Positions 54,037 to 63,549 are shown, counted from the stretch's first letter. The stretch is 64,000 nucleotides of DNA from Bacillus sp. FJAT-22090 (GCF_001278755.1 NZ_CP012601.1:4092154-4156153); one strand, 5' to 3'. Translations and numbers: made by a program. Notes: generated by a model from the letters alone, not told the origin.

Positions 54037-54312
54037 AATCCAATACAACTTAAACAATTTTGACGGAGATAAACTTTACTTTTTGGAATCTAAAGAGAGC
54101 TGATGGATGGTGCAAATCAGTGATTTCTATTGTAGAGTAGCACTCTTGAATTGGTGAACTGAACAATTATAGTAGGTTCATTCGTGTCATGCGCGTTAAG
54201 CATTTTAACTAAGATGCTGCATTATGCAGTAAATTTGGGTGGTACCGCGTGAGTTTATACAAGCTCTTCGCCCCTTACATTTATGTAGGGGGGGAAGGGC
54301 TTTTTTGCTTTT
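54037..54312 (+). promoter_or_regulatory. Serine T-box leader of serA, with terminator
   Basis: Stem I contains the AGAGAGCTGATGGATGGTG apical region. Its specifier loop lies between GGAG (54068-54071 region) and CTCT (54143-54146) and presents AGC (54139-54141, Ser) followed by A, the same layout as glyQS. The T-box GGGTGGTACCGCG is at 54237-54249. The terminator pairs AGCTCTTCGCCCCTTACA with TGTAGGGGGGGAAGGGCT, then TTTTTT (ending near 54306). Uncharged tRNA-Ser should allow read-through. The N of UGGN is U, giving a G-U pair with the usual G73 of tRNA-Ser. Confidence 0.9.
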
Positions 54313-54387
54313 AATAAAGGAGGATAGTAGCCAAGATAAAATTTGTAACACAACAAATACACATACAACAGAAGGAGAATATAAAAA

Positions 54388-55974
54388 ATGGCTTATAATA
54401 TTTTAATTAGTGATCCACTTAGCGAAGATGGTATTTATCCTTTAAGACAAGCAGAAGGATTTAATATTGTAATTGATACAGAGTTGACTCCAGAGCAACT
54501 TGGAGAAAAAATCGGTGAATTCGATGCACTTCTTGTGCGTAGCCAAACTCAAGTAACCCGTGAAATTATTGAAAAAGGTACAAACTTAAAGATTATTGGT
54601 CGCGCCGGTGTTGGGGTAGATAATATTGATTTAACTGCAGCTACTGAACGTGGGATTATTGTTGTCAATGCTCCAGACGGAAATACAAACTCTGCTGCGG
54701 AGCATACAATTGCCATGTTGATGTCACTTGCACGTAATATCCCACAAGCGTTCCATGCATTGAAAAATCAGAAATGGGATCGCAAATCATTTATTGGAGT
54801 AGAAGTGAAAAATAAAACACTAGGTGTTGTAGGCCTAGGTAGAATTGGGGCAGAGGTTGCTGCTCGCGCAAAAGGGCAACGTATGAATGTAATCGCTTAT
54901 GACCCTTTCTTAACTCCAGAAAAAGCGGAAAAACTAGGAGTACAATTTGGGACTATTGAAGATGTTATTAAAGCTGCAGATTTCATTACAGTGCATACAC
55001 CATTGTTAAAAGAAACACGTCATATAATTAATAAAGAAGCATTTGAAAAAATGAAAGATGGCGTACAGATCGTTAACTGTGCACGAGGCGGAATTATCGA
55101 CGAAGATGCATTATACGATGCGATTGTCTCTGGTAAAGTTGCAGGGGCAGCACTAGACGTATTCGAGGAAGAACCTTTTGTTGATCATCGATTATTAACT
55201 TTACCGCAAGTTATTGCTACGCCTCACTTAGGAGCAAGCACCGTTGAAGCGCAAGAAATCGTAGCGATCGACGTTTCACATGATGTTGTAAGCTTTTTAA
55301 AAGATGGGGTAGTAAAAAACCCAGTTAACCTTTCATCTGTACCAAAAGATGTGTTAGCTAAAATAGAGCCATACTTTAACCTTGTTGAGAAACTAGGCTC
55401 ATTCTTAAGCGATTTGACAGACGGTGTTCCTGAAGAAGTGAACATTACGTATTCTGGTGAACTTTCTAATATCGACGTTCGACCATTATCTCGAAATGCT
55501 GTAAAGGGTCTTTTGAAAAGCAAGCTAGGCGAGTCGATCAATGATGTGAATGCAAAATTTCATGCTGATCGCATTGGGATTGTAGTAAATGAATTAAAAA
55601 CAACTAAAGCAAAAGGATTTACAAGCTTAATCACGGTTGAAGTAAAAACAGCTTCAGCAACAAGAAAAGTGGCAGGAACGTTATTAAACGGATTAGGACC
55701 ACGTATATTACGAGTAGATGACTTTATCGTTGATGTAGTGCCAGAAGGCCATTTATTATTTATTCGTCATAAAGACCAACCAGGAGCAATCGGTCGTGTA
55801 GGAACTCTATTAGCTGGTGAAGGTGTCAATATCGCAGCGATGCAGGTTGGCCGTTCTGAAGTGGGTGGAGACGCAATCATGATGCTTTCTATTGACAAAC
55901 ATGTCGAAGAAACAGGAATTGAGCAGTTGAAACAACTAGAAGATATATCAGATGCAACAACAATTGATCTTTAA
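54388..55974 (+). CDS. serA: D-3-phosphoglycerate dehydrogenase
   Basis: A 528-residue enzyme starting serine synthesis. NAD-binding VGLGRIGAEVA (about 150), catalytic Arg in NCARGGIIDE (about 231), Glu in EEEPF and His in ATPHLGAST (about 279), an ASB regulatory domain, and a C-terminal ACT domain (RHKDQPGAIGRVGTLLAGEG then NIAAMQVGR) for serine feedback. Control by a serine T-box fits its role. AAGGAG before ATG; terminator follows. Confidence 0.97.
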   Translation: MAYNILISDPLSEDGIYPLRQAEGFNIVIDTELTPEQLGEKIGEFDALLVRSQTQVTREIIEKGTNLKIIGRAGVGVDNIDLTAATERGIIVVNAPDGNTNSAAEHTIAMLMSLARNIPQAFHALKNQKWDRKSFIGVEVKNKTLGVVGLGRIGAEVAARAKGQRMNVIAYDPFLTPEKAEKLGVQFGTIEDVIKAADFITVHTPLLKETRHIINKEAFEKMKDGVQIVNCARGGIIDEDALYDAIVSGKVAGAALDVFEEEPFVDHRLLTLPQVIATPHLGASTVEAQEIVAIDVSHDVVSFLKDGVVKNPVNLSSVPKDVLAKIEPYFNLVEKLGSFLSDLTDGVPEEVNITYSGELSNIDVRPLSRNAVKGLLKSKLGESINDVNAKFHADRIGIVVNELKTTKAKGFTSLITVEVKTASATRKVAGTLLNGLGPRILRVDDFIVDVVPEGHLLFIRHKDQPGAIGRVGTLLAGEGVNIAAMQVGRSEVGGDAIMMLSIDKHVEETGIEQLKQLEDISDATTIDL

Positions 55975-56009
55975 TTTAATGAATTGAACATAAACAATCC
56001 TAACAATAT

Positions 56010-56037
56010 AAAAGCTAGCCCTTGGGCTAGCTTTTTG
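56010..56037. terminator. Rho-independent terminator
   Basis: AAAGCTAGCCC-TT-GGGCTAGCTTT with TT and A-rich sequence on the other side; ends serA and may serve the converging HAD gene. Confidence 0.92.
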
Positions 56038-56042
56038 TAATG

Positions 56043-56819
56043 TTATGCTAGAATTGTGAATAACTCATGTAAGTTTTTAATCGTATAAGTAGGCTTTACT
56101 TCTTCATTTTGTGGTTTGTCTTCTCTGTTAATCCAAACTGATTTCATACCTATTTTAGAGGAGCCAAGGATGTCGGTCATTAAATTATCGCCTACCATTA
56201 ACGCTTCATCCTTATTAACTCCAGCAACTTCTAGTGCATGTTCAAAAATGGAAGGGTCTGGTTTTCCTTTACCAAATGCTCCAGATATAATAATGTGGTC
56301 GAAGTAAGGGGTTAGCTCAGGTGTAATTTCCAGCTTCGTATTTTGTAAGCTAGGTGAGCCATTTGTAATTAATAGAAGAATGTATTTATCTTTTAATAGA
56401 TCTAAAACTTCAAATGTCTCTTCATAAACAAAAGGACTTTCCTTTCGCATTTTTGGGAAGTACTCTGCTAATTCTTTTCCAAGCGTATCATCTTCAATGC
56501 CTAATTTGTATAGTCCTTGTGTCCAAGCTTCCTGCTGATAGACTGGAACGATTACTTTCATCTTTTGGAACTCTTCCGTAGGGTCATCGAATGTGCCCCA
56601 TAATCCTTCGAAAGGGTTTATTCCAATCATTTGTGTAAATGGACGTGTTTCATATGTATCGTATAATTTGGCTGCTTCTTCTCGAACTGCCTGCTCTAAA
56701 GCTATTGGATCAATGTCAACTTTCTTCGCTGCGAATTCACACGTTTTATGAAAAGCGGTTTCCACACTTTTTTTATCCCATAATAAAGTATCATCTAAAT
56801 CAAAAAAAATAGCCTTCAT
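56043..56819 (-). CDS. HAD-superfamily hydrolase (YsaA-like)
   Basis: A 258-residue phosphatase-like protein. HAD motif [12 protein letters not shown] (about 5-15), motif [11 protein letters not shown] (Thr about 151), motif III Lys in GKGKPD (about 183) and motif [12 protein letters not shown] (about 208). The C1 cap of about 100 residues lies between motifs I and II. In B. subtilis, YsaA is near serine metabolism and has been linked to phosphoserine hydrolysis; its place beside serA here is suggestive, but the substrate is unproven. Confidence 0.92.
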   Translation of the reverse strand: MKAIFFDLDDTLLWDKKSVETAFHKTCEFAAKKVDIDPIALEQAVREEAAKLYDTYETRPFTQMIGINPFEGLWGTFDDPTEEFQKMKVIVPVYQQEAWTQGLYKLGIEDDTLGKELAEYFPKMRKESPFVYEETFEVLDLLKDKYILLLITNGSPSLQNTKLEITPELTPYFDHIIISGAFGKGKPDPSIFEHALEVAGVNKDEALMVGDNLMTDILGSSKIGMKSVWINREDKPQNEEVKPTYTIKNLHELFTILA

Positions 56820-56915
56820 TTATTAAATACTCCCTTCACTTTCTTATCTATTTACTTTACCTCAGTAAAGGGAGACTGTCACTAGAGTTACCGTAAGAAT
56901 TTCAAATCAAAATAA

Positions 56916-57713
56916 TTAATTGTTCGAAATAAGAGTTTCCTCAAACATATCTATGATATGAAGGAATCTTTCTGCCTCTCTGAATACATGGTCGGCCAAA
57001 AGGGGATGAATATTGCTTTTTATACGACAAGCTTCTATTAGGTCTCTTGCTGATTTTTTAAAATCTCTGAGGGATACAACAGATACACGATTTTGATCCA
57101 AAAATTGATCCAATATAGGTGGAGTTTCTGATTCAGGACGCATGGAATCTAAATCGAGTGCCTGAAAAACAAGTTGGTCAAAATCATGACTAAACTCTCG
57201 AGCCTGATCTACTAACTTTCTTTCGGAAGGATCCAAAAGGTGGCCGATGAATTTAGAATGATCTGCCATAATTTTAAGGAAGAATACATTTTCCTTAATA
57301 ATGTCATCAGGTGTAGGCTCGAGCTTTCCTGCATTGAGTTCTTTTAATCTGTTAACAAAATAAGCTGCTTCTCTACTTGTATGATCCACTAATAAAGCAT
57401 AGTTATTTGATCTAATTTCACAACGTAATATTAGTCCAAGTACCTTTCTTTTATAAGCCCATATCGCAGTAGCTGCCTGATACACTTGAATATTAAATCT
57501 TCTTATTTCTTCTGGATCGGATTGTGAAGAATAGGTACTTAGTTTTTCTTCGATTTTTTCAAACAAAGCAACAAATTCCAGTGCTTCTTGAATTAATTTT
57601 TTGTCGTCGAAATTGAATCCCAAACTTAAAAATAAGGCATGCTCTTTCATTATCCTTGACCAAAAACGAATCTCATCCAATGATCTTGTCACAAATAAAC
57701 TGACTGAAATCAC
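56916..57713 (-). CDS. DUF2935 domain protein
   Basis: A 265-residue all-helical protein with two DUF2935 (hemerythrin-like) repeats: RFWSRIMKEHALFLSLGF then LVDHTSREAAYFVNRL, and ENVFFLKIMADHSKFIGHLL then LADHVFREAERFLHII. His/Glu residues in both repeats could bind a di-metal centre. No known function. The start is uncertain: the GTG at 57713 overlaps the AAAAAGGAG site and no better in-frame start lies at the right distance. Confidence 0.9.
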   Translation of the reverse strand: MISVSLFVTRSLDEIRFWSRIMKEHALFLSLGFNFDDKKLIQEALEFVALFEKIEEKLSTYSSQSDPEEIRRFNIQVYQAATAIWAYKRKVLGLILRCEIRSNNYALLVDHTSREAAYFVNRLKELNAGKLEPTPDDIIKENVFFLKIMADHSKFIGHLLDPSERKLVDQAREFSHDFDQLVFQALDLDSMRPESETPPILDQFLDQNRVSVVSLRDFKKSARDLIEACRIKSNIHPLLADHVFREAERFLHIIDMFEETLISNN

Positions 57714-57757
57714 TCCTTTTTCTTATAATATTCATATAACTAAAAGATGTTAAAAGA

Positions 57758-58360
57758 CTAGAATGGTAACAATTTATCAAGAGGTCCACCAACAGGAATA
57801 ATTTCCTCTATATCCTTTATGGCGATTGGAAAGTATGGAAAGCCGTATACATAAGGTGTTAATTCATAAACTTGAAAATAAATAACAATACTATGGTCCG
57901 CTAGGTAAAAATCTTGATCCATACGAATCTCTTTAAACTCCTCTAAAACAGGGACTTCCCATTCGACGATTTTCTTTTCAATTATTTCTGACAAAATCTT
58001 TACGTATTGGCTATTTGGTTCAAATAAATCCTTTAATTCAACTAATTTACCTGTCTCCACATCAAAAGTTAGTGATTGAATAATAGTTAATCCATGAGCG
58101 CCACCAGTATATGAATAAACTAATAAGGTTAAGCTTAAAATTCCGCGTTCATTCGTTTTTACTTCATAATGACCTATCATTTCCACTAAGTTCTCATTAT
58201 AATAACCTTGCTCAATCAACATTTTGTTCAAAGTAGAAATAATTTCATTATTTATCTTCTTTTCTATCTGAGGATGAGGTAATTTCGTTACAATAGGGTA
58301 AGATACGTTTACTTTTGGTGATTGAATATACTTTGTTTTGATGAGAATAGGTAAATCCAT
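57758..58360 (-). CDS. DUF3298/DUF4163 domain protein
   Basis: A 200-residue protein resembling the extracellular part of PdaC and RsiV: a DUF4163-like N-terminal half and a DUF3298 C-terminal half with YSYTGGAHGLTIIQSLTFDV and DLFEPNSQYVKILSEIIEKK. No signal peptide or TM is visible, so unlike RsiV it appears cytoplasmic, or the export signal is lost. GAAAGGTGG precedes ATG. Function unknown. Confidence 0.85.
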   Translation of the reverse strand: MDLPILIKTKYIQSPKVNVSYPIVTKLPHPQIEKKINNEIISTLNKMLIEQGYYNENLVEMIGHYEVKTNERGILSLTLLVYSYTGGAHGLTIIQSLTFDVETGKLVELKDLFEPNSQYVKILSEIIEKKIVEWEVPVLEEFKEIRMDQDFYLADHSIVIYFQVYELTPYVYGFPYFPIAIKDIEEIIPVGGPLDKLLPF

Positions 58361-58409
58361 TTTTCACCACCTTTCCAATTGTTATTTAATGTGAGTGGGG
58401 GAACTACAT

Positions 58410-59132
58410 ATGTTTTTGAAGAAAATTACAATTTTACGAGAACACGAACAAAGCTATCCATTTACGATTCCAACTATAAATCATTTAAGAGAATTAGAAT
58501 TGACAAATAACGTCACTTTTTTAGTTGGTGAAAATGGGACTGGTAAATCTACTTTATTAGAAGGAATTGCTGATAACTGTCAGTTCAATACAGCTGGAGG
58601 AAGTAGAAACAATATATATGAAGTAGATGCGTCGGAAAGTGCATTGGGGAAATACATGCGTTTATCATGGATGCCGAAAATCACGAATGGCTTTTTTCTA
58701 CGTTCGGAATCTTTTTATCAATTTGCATCGCATATAGATGAGATGGAAAGACTACATCCAGGTAGTAATCATAGTTACGGTGGTAAGTCACTTCACGAAC
58801 AATCTCATGGAGAATCATTTTTATCCTTATTTTTAAATAGATTTAATGGTAGAGCTATTTATTTATTAGATGAGCCGGAAGCCGCTCTTTCACCTCAAAG
58901 ACAGCTTGCATTCTTAAAAATAATGCATGATCTTGTAACGGAGGAAGACTGCCAGTTCATAATTGCAACTCATTCACCTATTATATTAGGCTATCCAAAT
59001 GCTACAATCTTTAGTTTTGATAATGGAGAAATTGAAGAAATAGAATATGAAATGACGAATCATTATCAAATAACAAAATATTTTCTGGACCACCGAGAGA
59101 AATTTTTAAAAGAGCTATTAGAAGGTGATTGA
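58410..59132 (+). CDS. AAA/ABC-type ATPase (single-domain, AAA_21-like)
   Basis: A 240-residue ATPase. Walker A VGENGTGKST (about 40), signature-like HGESFLSLF (about 136), Walker B AIYLLDEPEAALSP (about 150) and H-switch IIATHSPII (about 188). No membrane partner lies beside it, and it has no coiled coil, so it resembles the standalone SbcC/RecF-like ATPases of unknown role found in many Firmicutes. ATG 58410 lies 8 bases after GGGGG; the GTG at 58395 is upstream of that site. VanZ gene follows by 55 bases. Confidence 0.9.
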   Translation: MFLKKITILREHEQSYPFTIPTINHLRELELTNNVTFLVGENGTGKSTLLEGIADNCQFNTAGGSRNNIYEVDASESALGKYMRLSWMPKITNGFFLRSESFYQFASHIDEMERLHPGSNHSYGGKSLHEQSHGESFLSLFLNRFNGRAIYLLDEPEAALSPQRQLAFLKIMHDLVTEEDCQFIIATHSPIILGYPNATIFSFDNGEIEEIEYEMTNHYQITKYFLDHREKFLKELLEGD

Positions 59133-59187
59133 AAATGAAACTTTAAATGACTTAAGTTCGTTCTATCTTGTATTGGGAGTGAAATAA

Positions 59188-59760
59188 ATGAACGTAATAA
59201 TTCATTATTTAGATGATATGCTTTTTTTCGTCTGTATAGCACTTCCATTTGTTTTTGTTTGGCGTTTTAGTCGATGGAGAAAAAGGGGCCTTAAGCTAAA
59301 AGAAAGTTTCCACGAGTTAGGTATATTTCTGCTTGTATTAGTGCTCATTGGTTTGTTTTCACAAACCATTATTCCAAGGTATGGATTGATGCAGCCCTCG
59401 CTAACAAATGTAAATTTAGATTTATTTCGGGTTATAAAAGAAACCTATAATGCTATAAAATATTTAGGATTTTGGCAGCCGTTTTATATTAATTTTCTTG
59501 GGAATATTATTCTTTTCATGCCCATTGGTTTTCTCCTTCCCCTTCTTTCTAGAAGAATGGAGGATTTCCCTTACACTGTAGTCATAGGTTTATTGGTCTC
59601 TCTTTTTATTGAAATAATGCAACTTCCCCAAAACAGAAGTAGTGATGTAGATGATTTATGGTTAAATACACTTGGTGCCTTACTTGGTTATTTATTTTAT
59701 TTATTCATCAACAGGAAATTACCAACAGTCACTTTGGCATTTAAAAAAATAAAGGAATAA
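59188..59760 (+). CDS. VanZ-family membrane protein
   Basis: A 190-residue protein with four or five TM segments. The VanZ pattern is seen in FLGNIILFMPIGFLLPLLS (about 112-130), then LVSLFIEIMQLP and SSDVDDLWLNTLGALLGYL (about 152-170). VanZ proteins confer low-level teicoplanin resistance in enterococcal clusters; chromosomal homologues usually have no known role. GGGAG before ATG. Confidence 0.92.
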   Translation: MNVIIHYLDDMLFFVCIALPFVFVWRFSRWRKRGLKLKESFHELGIFLLVLVLIGLFSQTIIPRYGLMQPSLTNVNLDLFRVIKETYNAIKYLGFWQPFYINFLGNIILFMPIGFLLPLLSRRMEDFPYTVVIGLLVSLFIEIMQLPQNRSSDVDDLWLNTLGALLGYLFYLFINRKLPTVTLAFKKIKE

Positions 59761-59824
59761 AGTTTAAAATCATTAGTTTCTGGGTAAAAATATAACGGAA
59801 ACAATATGCAAGGAGCGTAACAAA

Positions 59825-59980
59825 ATGATGATACCAAAAGAATCTAAAATTGAAGAAAAACGTGAGCATATGATTGAAGATCTAGTGAATAAAGGCGTAT
59901 TTAAAATCGATGGAAGACAACTATATGAGTTGAATCTGTATGAACTAACAAAAGAGTATATAACAGAAGAAGATAACTAA
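59825..59980 (+). CDS. Small FbpA-family (Fur-regulated basic protein-like) protein
   Basis: A 51-residue protein whose ATG lies 8 bases after AGGAG. The sequence KREHMIEDLVNKGVFKIDGR then QLYELNLYELTKEY follows the FbpA family pattern (Lys-rich helix, GVY/F-K, QLYEL). In B. subtilis FbpA assists the iron-sparing response with FsrA, but the family is broad. I see no convincing Fur box upstream. It has its own terminator. Confidence 0.75.
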   Translation: MMIPKESKIEEKREHMIEDLVNKGVFKIDGRQLYELNLYELTKEYITEEDN

Positions 59981-60007
59981 AGTGCCGATTGTATCGGCAC
60001 TTTTTTT
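59979..60007 (+). terminator. Rho-independent terminator
   Basis: AAAGTGCCGAT-TGT-ATCGGCACTTT with TTTT after; ends the small FbpA-like gene. Confidence 0.93.
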
Positions 60008-60127
60008 CGTCTGTTCATATTACGGACGCTGGTCTCGGAAAAACGACCAATTCTGCTATTTATAGCTAATTGTCTAGAAGAAAAATGTGGTACACTTGTC
60101 TCAAACACAGATGAGGTGGAAAACAAA

Positions 60128-61279
60128 TTGACTTTTTTACAAAATTTAAATGAAACATTACAAGAAAAATGGGCAAAGGCGAATTTTGCATCTGAAATGC
60201 CGATCCAAACTAAATTAATACCACATATGCTTGATGGTTCAGATATCGTTGCAGAATCTCCAACTGGAACAGGAAAAACATTAGCGTATGTGCTTCCGAT
60301 ATTGCAAAAGGTGGATCCTTCAAAGAAGCACATACAAGCATTGGTCATTGTGCCTTCTCAAGAACTGGGCATGCAGATTGTGGAAGTATTTCGTGAATGG
60401 GTGGCAGGTACCGATATTACTGTTGCGCAACTTATTGGTGGTGCAAATATTCAAAGACAACTCGATGTACTAAAAAAGAAGCCAACAATTGTAGTTGGGA
60501 CACCTGGACGTTTACAAGAACTGGTGAAATTAAAAAAATTAAAGATGCATGAAATCAAAACAATCGTACTAGATGAAGGAGACCAGTTGTTAAGTCGAGA
60601 AAATCGTACGACTGTTAAGGGGTTAATAGATGCAACTGTTGAGAGACAACTGGTTGTTACATCTGCCACAATTACGGAAGAAATAGAACTAGTTGCAGAA
60701 AGAATCATGAATAATCCTGTCCGCATTCAAGTTACAGCAGAGGAAATTCCTTCAAAGGGTGAAGTTATTCATAGTTTTGTCAAAACGGAAGTGCGAGACA
60801 AAACGGAATTATTAAGAAAGCTTTCTCACTTAGAAGGTATGAAGGGACTAGCCTTTGTAAATAGTTTAGATCAAGTTTTAATGAAGGATACAAAACTCTC
60901 TTATAGAGATGCTCCTATTATTTCTCTACATTCAGAAATGAAAAAAGAGGAACGAAAGAAAGCATTAGATGACTTTAAAAATGGTAAAGTAAATATACTT
61001 ATAGCAACTGACGTTGCTGCTAGAGGTCTGGACATTTCTGGATTAACACATGTAATTCATGTTGATGTTCCGCATTCTATAGAACAATATTTGCATCGTT
61101 CAGGACGTACTGGACGTGCTGGAAATGATGGAGAAGTATTGACCTTATTAACTTATGGGGATGAAAAAACGTATAAGAAATGGACAAAAGAGCTTCCGAG
61201 TAAGCCAGTTCAGAAAATATGGTATCGTGGAGAATTAATAGAAGGTTCATCGAAAACGGTACAGAAAAAAGGGAAATAA
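60128..61279 (+). CDS. DEAD-box RNA helicase, YfmL-like
   Basis: A 383-residue helicase core without long extensions. Q-motif region MPIQTKLIPHML, motif I SPTGTGKT (about 50), motif II DEGD (about 152; Gly replaces the usual Ala), SAT (about 181), ATDVAARGLDI and HRSGRTGRAG (about 325). Length fits YfmL (376 aa), a cold-related ribosome-assembly helicase of B. subtilis. TTG 60128 lies 8 bases after GAGGTGG; the GTG at 60116 is in that site. An aminopeptidase gene starts 3 bases past its stop. Confidence 0.92.
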   Translation: MTFLQNLNETLQEKWAKANFASEMPIQTKLIPHMLDGSDIVAESPTGTGKTLAYVLPILQKVDPSKKHIQALVIVPSQELGMQIVEVFREWVAGTDITVAQLIGGANIQRQLDVLKKKPTIVVGTPGRLQELVKLKKLKMHEIKTIVLDEGDQLLSRENRTTVKGLIDATVERQLVVTSATITEEIELVAERIMNNPVRIQVTAEEIPSKGEVIHSFVKTEVRDKTELLRKLSHLEGMKGLAFVNSLDQVLMKDTKLSYRDAPIISLHSEMKKEERKKALDDFKNGKVNILIATDVAARGLDISGLTHVIHVDVPHSIEQYLHRSGRTGRAGNDGEVLTLLTYGDEKTYKKWTKELPSKPVQKIWYRGELIEGSSKTVQKKGK

Positions 61280-61282
61280 ACA

Positions 61283-62512
61283 ATGAATTTTCAACAAAAA
61301 TTAGAGGAATACGCAGAGCTTATCGTAAAAGTAGGTTTAAATATTCAAAAAAATCAACAGTTGCTTATTAATACAACAACGGAAACGATTGAATTTACCA
61401 GACTTGTTGTAAAAAAAGCGTATGAAGCTGGTGCAAAGCGAGTAGATGTAAATTATTCTGATGGACCAAATACAAGATCATTTTATGATTTAGCTCCAGA
61501 CGAAGCATTCCATGAATATCCGAAATGGGCAGCTATGCAACGAGATGAGTTAATTGAAAACAAAGGTGCTTTATTATGGATCGATGCGGAAAATCCAGAT
61601 TTACTTGAAGGTGTTTCGGTTGAAAAAATCTCAAACTTCCATAAAGCAAGCGGGAAAGCACTTGAAAATTATAGAAAAGCAGTGATGAATGATGTCATTA
61701 CTTGGTCAATTGTTGCGATGCCTTCTGAAAAATGGGCAGCAAAGGTATTTCCGGATTTACAAGCAGAAGAGCAAATGCAAGCTCTTTGGAATTTAATTTT
61801 TCAAGTAGTAAGAATTGGTGAAGGAACAGCGGTTCAACAATGGAAAGAGCATATCGAAAATTTAGAAAGCCGTGCCTCACTATTAAATGCGAAGCGTTAT
61901 AAAAAATTACATTACACAGCAGAGGGAACAGATATCCAAGTGGAACTACCAAAAGGTCATATTTGGATGTCAGGAGCTAGTAAAAATGCGCAATCCGTTC
62001 CTTTTATAGCTAATATGCCTACGGAAGAAGTTTATACTGCTCCATTAAAAACAGGAGTTAATGGTTATGTGAAAAACACTAAACCGCTCGCATATAAAGG
62101 GAATGTCATTGATGATTTTACATTAACTTTTGAAAACGGTGCTATTACGAAGGTTGAAGCAACTACTGGTGAGGTGCTTTTAAAAGAATTAACACAAACA
62201 GATGAGGGTGCAAAATATTTAGGGGAAATTGCGCTAGTTCCACATGAATCTCCAATTTCTGCATCTAATGTTTTATTTTTTAATACCCTATTTGATGAAA
62301 ATGCTTCGAATCATTTTGCTATTGGAGAAGCTTACCCGACATGTGTGGAAGGTGCGCGTGGATTATCTCCAAGTGAGCTTGAAAACTTAGGGCTCAATAC
62401 TTCCATTGTTCATGAAGACTTCATGATTGGTTCTGCTGATATGGATATTATGGGAGAATTAGAAGATGGTACAATAGAGCCTATTTTCAAAAAAGGTTCT
62501 TGGGCTTTTTAA
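61283..62512 (+). CDS. M29-family aminopeptidase (AmpS/PepS-like)
   Basis: A 409-residue metallo-aminopeptidase of family M29 (thermophilic aminopeptidase type). The conserved C-terminal metal site is seen in EIALVPHESPIS, FFNTLFDENASNHFAIGEA, and TSIVHEDFMIGSADMDI. It removes N-terminal residues from peptides in the cytosol. AAGGGAA before ATG, 3 bases after the helicase gene; the two are one operon, with the next gene 13 bases on. Confidence 0.95.
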   Translation: MNFQQKLEEYAELIVKVGLNIQKNQQLLINTTTETIEFTRLVVKKAYEAGAKRVDVNYSDGPNTRSFYDLAPDEAFHEYPKWAAMQRDELIENKGALLWIDAENPDLLEGVSVEKISNFHKASGKALENYRKAVMNDVITWSIVAMPSEKWAAKVFPDLQAEEQMQALWNLIFQVVRIGEGTAVQQWKEHIENLESRASLLNAKRYKKLHYTAEGTDIQVELPKGHIWMSGASKNAQSVPFIANMPTEEVYTAPLKTGVNGYVKNTKPLAYKGNVIDDFTLTFENGAITKVEATTGEVLLKELTQTDEGAKYLGEIALVPHESPISASNVLFFNTLFDENASNHFAIGEAYPTCVEGARGLSPSELENLGLNTSIVHEDFMIGSADMDIMGELEDGTIEPIFKKGSWAF

Positions 62513-62525
62513 GGAGTAAATCTAG

Positions 62526-63395
62526 ATGAAAAAGTGGATAGTTGTAATCTTACTCCTTGTGTTTCCTTTCACGTCTTTTTCTGTAGAGGCAAATGGTGCT
62601 GAAGTATATATCGCTTTAGGAGATTCTCTAGCTGCCGGCCAAACTCCGAACAGATCAATAGATACTGGTTATACAGATTTAATAGCACAAGAGTTGAAAA
62701 AATCTCAGCAGCTTGCTTATTATTCGAAGGCACTTGCATTTCCAGGATATACAACAGCTGATGTGTTAAAAACAGTTCGCACAAAAGAATCAAAGGAATT
62801 ACTTAAAAATGCATCAATTGTTACCATTTCAGCAGGGGCAAATGATTTACTAAGGCTTGTGCAATTAAATGCAGCGAATGGTTCAATTTCGTACAAGCAA
62901 ATTCAAGTAAATTATGCCTTAAATATGGTACGCAAAAATATGGAAGCAATTGTGAAAGAAGTTCAAGTGACTGCACCAAACGCAAAGATATATGTGTTGG
63001 GTTACTATTTTTCCTATCCTCATTTACGAGAAACACAAAAAGTAGGTATAAGAAAAGAGTTAAATGCACTGCATTCCATATTAAAAACGGAAGCGGAGGC
63101 CAATGGAGCAATATACGTATCTGTTGAGGAAGATTTTTCTAATAAAGAAAAAGAGTTGCTACCTAATGTATCGGATGTGCATCCTACAATGGAAGGATAC
63201 CGTCTGATGGCTAATGCTTTTTTCAAAAAGTACAATGCGAATTTACAAGTAAATCCAAAGGAATTGCCTGCTCCAAATCCTTTAACTTTTGAACAAATCC
63301 TTAATAGTCAAAAGGAAAAAGCAGAGACTCCCGTTTCAAGAGTAGAGGGTCTTGATCGTTATTTGTCACTTACGGAATTAAGGCCATTGATATAA
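62526..63395 (+). CDS. Secreted SGNH/GDSL hydrolase
   Basis: A 289-residue exported esterase-like protein. Signal peptide about 1-23 (cleavage near VEANG). SGNH block I IALGDSLAAGQTP (Ser about 33), block III GANDLLRLV (Asn about 108), and block V SDVHPTMEGYRLM with catalytic Asp/His (about 216-219). The pattern is close to YpmR/Lip-like lipases of Bacillus that act on acyl esters outside the cell. AAGGAG 8 bases before ATG. No clear terminator follows before the repeats. Confidence 0.92.
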   Translation: MKKWIVVILLLVFPFTSFSVEANGAEVYIALGDSLAAGQTPNRSIDTGYTDLIAQELKKSQQLAYYSKALAFPGYTTADVLKTVRTKESKELLKNASIVTISAGANDLLRLVQLNAANGSISYKQIQVNYALNMVRKNMEAIVKEVQVTAPNAKIYVLGYYFSYPHLRETQKVGIRKELNALHSILKTEAEANGAIYVSVEEDFSNKEKELLPNVSDVHPTMEGYRLMANAFFKKYNANLQVNPKELPAPNPLTFEQILNSQKEKAETPVSRVEGLDRYLSLTELRPLI

Positions 63396-63549
63396 AATAA
63401 AGGCTCTGTTATTTAACCTTATGGGTAATTTTTTAATAAAATTGACTGTTCAGTACTTAGAGATTAGAAACACGGATGTACGCTATGTATGAGCTCCGCA
63501 GGATGAGTAGCTCCTACGTCGCTCACATACTCGACTTTTATTTTGGACC

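Noticed and set aside
58410-59132. Anti-phage defence ATPase
   Set aside because: It is a lone ATPase without a nuclease, toxin or reverse transcriptase partner, next to a VanZ gene in an ordinary region; defence is not supported.
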